Positions 60,033 to 64,000 of a DNA stretch of 64,000 nucleotides are shown one piece after another. This stretch comes from Paenibacillus beijingensis (GTDB lineage: Bacteria > Bacillota > Bacilli > Paenibacillales > Paenibacillaceae): contig NZ_CP011058.1 in the NCBI RefSeq assembly GCF_000961095.1, positions 5,038,001 through 5,102,000 of the forward strand, in the 5' to 3' direction. The translations under genes were made by a program, and so were the position numbers. The first letter of the stretch is position 1; every line of letters begins with the position of its first letter. The notes below the pieces were generated by a model that saw only the letters and a program-made list of their open reading frames with translations, did no database searches and had not been told where the DNA came from.

Positions 60033-61262
60033 TTACACGAAAGTTTGTTCCTCCTGCGGAACGGTTTGCCCGGAAGAAGCGGCAGCCCAGAATTGTTCGT
60101 ACCGTTTCCGCAGCCGATGTGTAGGATAGTGCAAGTAGAACGCCGCAGCTTGGCGAATCGGATCGCCGAACGCATACACCTCGTGCTGCTTCCGCCGGAA
60201 TGCCGCCTCACTTCCGGCCAGCTTCAGCACCAGTTGCAGCAGCGTCTCCCGTTCACCCGAGCTTGAAAGAGCTGGAGAGTCTGCAATGACGCTCCCGGCA
60301 ATTCGCTGTAAAACGTCTATGGCCCGCTTATAATACAACCCGCCAGCCTTTTTGGCGGCTGCCAGCGGGACGGAAGCCGGCAGTATAATTCCGTTGTCCC
60401 AGGTTGCGGCTCCGATTTCCGAGGCATGAAGTAGCGCCCGCAGCGTCTCCAGTTCTTGAATCAACTCTCCCAGGTCGCCTTGAATATGCAATTCCGTATG
60501 CAGTCCTTTATGTTCGGCCAATGCGAACGCGGTTCCGATGACAAGCTCCAGCGCTTCCAGCTGCCTCGCCACCCACTGATAATCCGCAAGCAATTGGGCG
60601 GACGGGTCGGTTAATAGCCGCGCTACCCCTTCCTTGCTCCGGAACACGATCACGCGCTCCCACGGTACAAATGTCGATTCAAACCACGCTGTCACTCCGG
60701 CAGTCAAACTCGGGTAAGATTGCAGCGTCAGACCATCGCTGCTTGCAGGCAGCAGCACAACCGTTGACGGCGCATCCTCGCCGCTCTCCTGCAGGAAAAC
60801 AAGCAGTTCGTCCGCAAATAACGCTTCAGAACCGAAGGTCTGACGCCCCCGGATCGTAATTCCGCCGCCGGTTTCGGAGGAGATGACGGATGCATCCGGC
60901 TCCTTCGGATCGAGCGGCTTGACCGGGTGCAGGGAGGTGGTGATGATTTTTCCGCTGTTTTCGCTTTCCCGATAAAGCTTGGATAGATGCTCCGCCTGCT
61001 CCGGGAGCGCAGCCGGCGGCCCCCCTCCCCATTGGGCGTGCCAGCCAGCGAGCAGCGAGTGGGCATAATCCGCCAAACCATTCGCAAAGACGGAATCCCC
61101 TTCTTCAATTTCGTAAAAGCCGGACCGCTTCCGCCGCAGTTCCTCCAAAGTCCGTGGAAGCAGGTAAGCCTGCCGCCGTAGCGGATGCTTCGGATCGTTC
61201 AAAATGGGCTCCACTTTCCGCCATTCGGTACGGTAAGCTTCGTTTGACAATGCGTTTATCAT
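60033..61262 (-). CDS. Divergent HpaB-like protein
   Basis: A 409-residue protein distantly similar to HpaB/acyl-CoA dehydrogenase-type flavoproteins and to the neighbouring monooxygenase: FADELLVFLQESGEDAPSTV, FVPWERVIVFRSKEGVARLL and LYYKRAIDVLQRIAGSVIAD align with matching stretches there. It is about 65 residues shorter, and several active-site-region motifs look weak or missing, so it may be a structural or regulatory partner rather than a full enzyme. It is the first gene of the operon, 10 bases before the ATPase. Confidence 0.65.
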   Translation of the reverse strand: MINALSNEAYRTEWRKVEPILNDPKHPLRRQAYLLPRTLEELRRKRSGFYEIEEGDSVFANGLADYAHSLLAGWHAQWGGGPPAALPEQAEHLSKLYRESENSGKIITTSLHPVKPLDPKEPDASVISSETGGGITIRGRQTFGSEALFADELLVFLQESGEDAPSTVVLLPASSDGLTLQSYPSLTAGVTAWFESTFVPWERVIVFRSKEGVARLLTDPSAQLLADYQWVARQLEALELVIGTAFALAEHKGLHTELHIQGDLGELIQELETLRALLHASEIGAATWDNGIILPASVPLAAAKKAGGLYYKRAIDVLQRIAGSVIADSPALSSSGERETLLQLVLKLAGSEAAFRRKQHEVYAFGDPIRQAAAFYLHYPTHRLRKRYEQFWAAASSGQTVPQEEQTFV

Positions 61263-61612
61263 TCCTTAACACCCTTCCTCGTCCAATCGCCTTGCATTCG
61301 CTAGCCCGATTGATGAGTCATGAAATGAATAAAGACCCCTGGCTTTACGCGCGTGTCGTAAAGCAGGAGTCTCCAATCAAATGGTCGACTTATATCTTAT
61401 ATTTCCAATTAAATTACTAGGTTTATTGGGTTGAATTGACTTTAACACGTCATTGCTTTGATTGTCAATCCAAAAAAGCAGCAAAATAGATGAGGGCAAA
61501 CAACCATTCACATCGGTCACGACGTCAGCCATTCGCCATTGGGAAAAAGAAGATCAGCTGATAGAGCTTTGCAAGGTGTTGGAGCTCATGTGAGCAAATT
61601 AGTCCGTCGATG
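61263..61612 (-). promoter_or_regulatory. Leader and promoter region of the sulfur operon
   Basis: On the minus strand TTGACA (61468-61463) with a weak TTAAAG box 17 bases on (61445-61440) may be the promoter. Between it and the first gene lies a hairpin (arms 61357-61372 and 61333-61349) followed by TTTATTCATTT, like an attenuator. An AT-rich stretch containing TAATTTAATTGGAAATAT lies downstream of the promoter and could bind CymR- or CysL-type regulators. No S-box or T-box is visible. Confidence 0.5.
61510..61593 (+). pseudogene. Possible tail of a helix-turn-helix regulator
   Basis: An open plus-strand stretch reads TSVTTSAIRHWEKEDQLIEL followed by CKVLELM and a TGA stop at 61591-61593. 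The pattern SAIRHWEKED resembles XRE-type recognition helices. There is no start or 5' part. It is a weak call and may be chance. Confidence 0.25.
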
Positions 61613-62107
61613 CTAGCCGACGGACTCTTCCAGCTGCCAGCCTTTGCAAACGTCCACCCATTCGACGGCACGGGCATACTGGTAGAGCTCGTCACATTGG
61701 AGCTCGATCGCAGAATTGCTGCTGCCGCAGGCAGGAAATACGGTTTCGAATCGCTGGAGCGAAATATCCATAAAGGTTTTAGCCCCATCCGGATTGGCAA
61801 AGGGACAGACCCCACCGACCGCGTGGCCGGTCAGACGGACGACCTCATCGTGGTTTAGCATCTTTGCTTTTACTCCAAAATGCCGTTTGAATTTGCCGCT
61901 GTCCACCTTCGCATCGCCGGCGGCCACGACCAGGATACAGGTGGCGTCCCCGTCGCTGTGGAAGGAAATGGTCTTGGCAATGCGGGCCGGCTCCACATTC
62001 AGAGCCTCAGCCGCCAGCTCAACCGTGGCACTGGAAACTGCGAACTCCTTTACGTCCTCTTCTCTGCCTAAGGCGGCAAAATATGCTTTTACTGTTTCGA
62101 TTGACAT
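61613..62107 (-). CDS. YbaK/EbsC-family deacylase (Cys-tRNA(Pro) type)
   Basis: Trans-editing protein that hydrolyses mischarged aminoacyl-tRNA, 164 residues. ARIAKTISFHSDGDATCILV with the conserved Lys, and GHAVGGVCPFANPDGAKTFM, the binding-pocket signature, are present. The ATG has AGGAAG upstream. It is a single gene between the sulfur operon promoter and the GH32 remnant. Confidence 0.9.
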   Translation of the reverse strand: MSIETVKAYFAALGREEDVKEFAVSSATVELAAEALNVEPARIAKTISFHSDGDATCILVVAAGDAKVDSGKFKRHFGVKAKMLNHDEVVRLTGHAVGGVCPFANPDGAKTFMDISLQRFETVFPACGSSNSAIELQCDELYQYARAVEWVDVCKGWQLEESVG

Positions 62108-62143
62108 GGCATATGCTTCCTTTTTTTGTTTTTTCCAATTATA

Positions 62144-63726
62144 TCATTCTTGCAAATAAAAGGAACCCATGCTCCATATTTCCATGTTTTTTACGATTAA
62201 GCCGTCGTCCCCCCAAATTTGAATCCCTAATGCATCTTCTCTTGTCGGGTACACTTTGGTTGCCAGAAACTTCAGATTCTTACGTCAAGGTCAAGATTGG
62301 ACTTCGTCTTATCCACATTGAACTCATGCATGTTCCGGTCATAATAAATCAATGTCTCTTCAGCGCCATCGGCTGTGCAGCGGAGCTTGATGCCGTATTT
62401 CTCAGCAGACTGCGGCCGCAGCTCAAGCAGGATTTCAAGCACATCTCCTTGTATGATGCTCAGTGCTTCATTTGCTTTTTCCATCGTCTTATCGGAAAGC
62501 GAAAGAAGCTTGCTTTTCCGCAATGCCTTCAATTCTTCAATAGGTGCCACGGTTAACTGATTGTCCGCCCCCCATTTCAGTTCAATCGGCAATCCTGCGC
62601 AATGTGCCCAACCGGCTTTATATTGCTGTTTATCAGTACGGAAATCCTGAATAAGCGAAAAAATAATCGCACGGCCTCTTTGCTCAATAAAGCCGCTCGG
62701 TCCTGTGAAATGCTCGCCGAAAACAAACGTCTGGGGCGCTTCTTCTTCAGGAATGAATCTGTATGATTCCTTCTCGAAAGTCCCGATCCAGTAATACATA
62801 AATTTGTTATAATGCTCGCTCGGCTCGCCAAACCAAGGATTAACAATGAAAATATACCGATCTTCGCCTAGTCTAGATTGACCGAGTTTTAAAAATACCG
62901 GCAGCTCCCACATCCTCCCTGACTTTGGATACTTCGCATAGTTGCCGACATAAAAATAATTGCGGTAGGTCCAGTTTTCAAGATCGTTGGAAGTATACAG
63001 CATTGCCGTTCCCCCCACTCCCAAGAATCCGGTACCTACGAGCATATACCATATCTCCTCTTCCCTCCACAGGAAAGGATCACGGAAATTTCCGAACCAG
63101 ACTTGCCCTTCCTGCTGAACGACGACAGGTTCGTCCCGCTTCTTCCATGCGATTAAGTCGTTGTCCCGGTCTTCCTGGAACGTGCTTTTTGCCGATGCAA
63201 TGAGCTGACTGGGGGATTGGGAAAGGTTACCTGCGGTGTAAAACAACACCGGAATCCCCTCATCGTCTATCACTGCGCTGCCCGACCAGCAACCGTCAGG
63301 ATCCGCATCCGATTGGCCGGGCTTCAGAGCGATCGGCAGATCTCTCCACCTCACCATATCGTCGCTTACCGCGTGCCCCCAATGAATATTTCCCCAGTAA
63401 GGACCAATTGGGTTGTGCTGATAGAACAAGTGATATTGTCCGTAAAAATAAATCGGCGCATGAGGTTCGTTCATCCAATGCTCCGGTGCCATAAAATGAA
63501 GTTGCGGCCGATGTTTGTCGTCTTTATAGCGGTTCCGATCCATCGCCGTATCCGGTACGGGCAGCTCATGTTCGCTAAACAATTTCTTGATACTAATGTA
63601 GCTGCTTACGATCTCTTCCCGGGTCAGCGCAGTTTCGTAAATGGCGAGATCATTTATCAGGCCGTTAAACATATTGTCCGTAAATTTATCGATGATGAAA
63701 TGAGGCTGATTGTTTCTGCCGATCAT
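62144..63726 (-). pseudogene. GH32 (levanase/sucrase family) gene, truncated at the 5' end and frameshifted at the 3' end
   Basis: The main open part (62272-63726) covers most of a fructan-type hydrolase: LHFMAPEHWMNEPHAPIYFY, FGNFRDPFLWREEEIWYMLV and a Glu in RMWELPVF. The usual nucleophile motif NDPNG reads NEPHA here. The first 45 residues are the end of a LamG-like domain, so the gene begins abruptly. At about 62275 the frame ends, but the next frame continues NLKFLATKVYPTREDALGIQ to a stop at 62144, completing the beta-sandwich. The gene therefore has at least two lesions and is probably inactive. Confidence 0.8.
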
Positions 63727-63912
63727 AATGCTGTTTCATTAAGCGCGCCGATCCGTAATTACTCCAATATCGTTGTGGCCGCCTTATCCTTGATAAGCCC
63801 GAACCATCGCGTTCAACCGTTTCAGCTTCCAGCCTTGAAAAGCAAAGTCATTGCGGCAGCCAAAGAAATTTCCAAAAATCTGGGCTGGTTCGGTCATGTG
63901 AATAAGGGTTAA
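63722..63912 (+). pseudogene. C-terminal remnant of an IclR-family regulator
   Basis: The plus strand reads HNAVSLSAPIRNYSNIVVAA, then LSLISPNHRVQPF and VIAAAKEISKNLGWFGHVNKG with a stop at 63912. This is the last 60 residues of an IclR effector domain (SAPIRNYS and AAKEISKNLG are typical). Upstream of about 63722 the strand is only the reverse of the GH32 gene. The regulator has lost its HTH and most of its sensor domain. Confidence 0.7.
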
Positions 63913-63915
63913 TTT

Positions 63916-64000
63916 TTATATTTTCTCCGGTGCCTCTAACCCGATCAGTCTCAATCCGCTTTGCAATGTAATTTGAACGCATTCAACCAATGCAAGACGG
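63916..64000 (-). CDS. argS: Arginyl-tRNA synthetase, C-terminal end only
   Basis: The minus strand reads RLALVECVQITLQSGLRLIG followed by LEAPEKI and a stop at 63916. This is the C-terminal signature of ArgS (RLALV...LGLEAPEKM in many bacteria). The rest lies beyond the window edge. Confidence 0.85.
   Translation of the reverse strand, partial: RLALVECVQITLQSGLRLIGLEAPEKI

Noticed and set aside
63217..63720. First part of the plus-strand frame that ends in the IclR remnant
   Set aside because: It is the reverse of the GH32 coding sequence; only the part after about 63722 resembles IclR.

Overview
The window looks like chromosomal DNA from a Paenibacillaceae-type firmicute (Paenibacillus, Cohnella or a near relative). 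The pointers are AGGAGG-type ribosome sites, YesM/YesN two-component pairs beside CUT1 sugar transporters that lack their own ATPase, a T-box leader, a CcpA cre site, a secreted enzyme ending in a PxKF-like domain, and long same-strand operons with ATGA overlaps. I recognise no rRNA, tRNA or CRISPR array. This placement is inference from gene content; no taxonomic marker gene is complete here (only the last codons of argS).

Layout. 1-5 kb: a partial membrane protein, an AraC/GyrI regulator, three decayed genes (epoxide hydrolase tail, transposase tail, internally deleted GNAT), a membrane protein, then asd behind a T-box whose specifier reads best as AAA (Lys). 5.5-12 kb: a DUF2935 protein, an MtaD-like amidohydrolase, a 42-residue protein, metE with an adjacent LysR regulator, and an AlkA-type glycosylase. 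12-19 kb: an ArsA-like ATPase operon that shares an operator sequence with its MarR neighbour, a second MarR gene, RidA, an FAD/Rieske oxidoreductase, and an SDR gene behind a promoter with MerR-type geometry. 19-36 kb: a polysaccharide-utilisation locus on the minus strand: sensor kinase and YesN-type regulator, cre-controlled lipoprotein, two permeases, heparinase-like lyase, KdgF-like cupin, GH106-like hydrolase, and a 1280-residue secreted beta-helix enzyme with three discoidin domains. 36-41 kb: ROK regulator, ABC importer and NagB-like deaminase. 41-46 kb: a Gal80-like oxidoreductase, a structured RNA candidate, and a sigma factor fused to a BtrH-like domain next to a solute-binding protein with no export signal. 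46-49 kb: yrrT-mccA-mccB (methionine to cysteine), with mccA frameshifted. 50-61 kb: an 11-gene minus-strand sulfur-scavenging operon (HpaB-like pair, Ssu-type ATPase, permease, two binding proteins, SsuD) with a CopCD/YcnI/CcdA/TlpA copper-thiol block in its middle. 61-64 kb: YbaK, a decayed GH32 gene fused back to back with an IclR remnant, and the end of argS.

How the genes work together. Sulfur metabolism recurs: metE, mccAB/yrrT, the sulfonate operon, and asd for the aspartate pathway. Sugar acquisition is the other theme: two CUT1 importers, both needing an ATPase encoded elsewhere. The most unusual items are the sigma-BtrH/cytoplasmic binding-protein pair and the copper-redox block placed inside a sulfonate operon with tightly spaced or overlapping genes.
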